Shown piece by piece: positions 6,990-7,192 of a stretch of 7,192 nucleotides of DNA (the first letter of the stretch is position 1; each line of letters begins with the position of its first letter). Source of the stretch: Nitrospirota bacterium (GTDB lineage: Bacteria > Nitrospirota > Nitrospiria > Nitrospirales > NS-4); NCBI GenBank assembly GCA_005877565.1, contig VBOK01000099.1, positions 1 to 7,192 of the forward strand, given 5' to 3'. The translations under genes and the position numbers were made by a program. Below the pieces are notes generated by a model that was not told the DNA's origin, searched no databases, and was given only the letters and a program-made list of their open reading frames with translations.

Positions 6990-7192
6990 TGCCCGGCCCT
7001 GTCCTGCCCACTGAGACGCTGCTGGGAGCCTGGGTTGCGGCCGGGCTGACCCTGTTCATCTATAGCTTTCTGTATAAGGATAACCCGCTGTTCAAGCTGG
7101 GGGAGCATCTGTACGTCGGCATCTCGGTCGGCTACTCGGTCGTCCTCGCCTGGCACACGGTCTTCCTCAGGCTACTGTGGGAACCTCTCAAG
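6989..7192 (+). CDS. Membrane protein, 3' partial
   Basis: The ATG at 6989 shares one base with the preceding stop (TGATG), a typical coupled start. Sixty-eight codons are visible before the window ends, with no stop. Two hydrophobic segments (about 10-28 and 40-62) flank the polar stretch YKDNPLFKLGEH. No family can be assigned firmly. Position and topology make it a further integral membrane subunit of the operon. Confidence 0.7.
   Translation, partial: MPGPVLPTETLLGAWVAAGLTLFIYSFLYKDNPLFKLGEHLYVGISVGYSVVLAWHTVFLRLLWEPLK

Overview
The window is a GC-rich bacterial segment in which every gene lies on the plus strand. The genes are separated by at most 16 bases or overlap by 1 to 4 bases, so it reads as the interior of one operon cut at both ends. 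No tRNA, rRNA, CRISPR array, IS element, promoter or terminator is visible. There is no gene-free stretch longer than 16 bases. The taxon cannot be fixed from the sequence. The high GC, the paired Tll0287-like haem proteins and the MutL-like/DUF6754-type gene set would fit Nitrospirota, NC10, Planctomycetes or a related environmental lineage; this is a weak inference.

Layout. (1) 1-1715: a large MutL-like protein of the actin/Hsp70 (ASKHA) ATPase superfamily, missing its N-terminus at the window edge. A GC-rich palindromic repeat forms its C-terminal codons. (2) 1719-2855: a soluble protein with lipoyl/RnfC-like barrel-sandwich sequence and a KOW-like C-terminus. (3) 2872-3624 and 3641-4396: two tandem, roughly 70% identical exported Tll0287-like (DUF3365-type) single-haem cytochromes. 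(4) 4393-5613: a protein with a signal peptide, FN3-like domain, membrane segment and DUF6754-like domain. (5) 5610-6156: a multi-pass membrane protein gene that appears broken by an internal deletion or frameshift near 6021-6040. (6) 6153-6989: a protein with membrane segments at both ends. (7) 6989-7192: the start of another membrane protein.

How they may work together. The last four genes are coupled by GTGA or TGATG overlaps and look like subunits of one inner-membrane assembly. The MutL-like protein and its partner are the likely cytoplasmic members: a nucleotide-dependent chaperone, motor or scaffold and a possible adaptor. The two haem proteins would act outside the cytoplasmic membrane, sensing a ligand or redox state or passing electrons. 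No glutamate mutase or other B12-dependent mutase gene is visible, so the usual database name for MutL homologues is probably misleading here. The function of the whole assembly is unknown to me, and it is the best candidate in this window for an undescribed system.

The most concrete anomaly is at 5610-6989. The DNA reads as one 459-codon frame, but about 42 codons in its middle are out-of-frame translation. The natural end of the upstream protein and the natural start of the downstream one lie in that region, in the arrangement expected for two separate genes.
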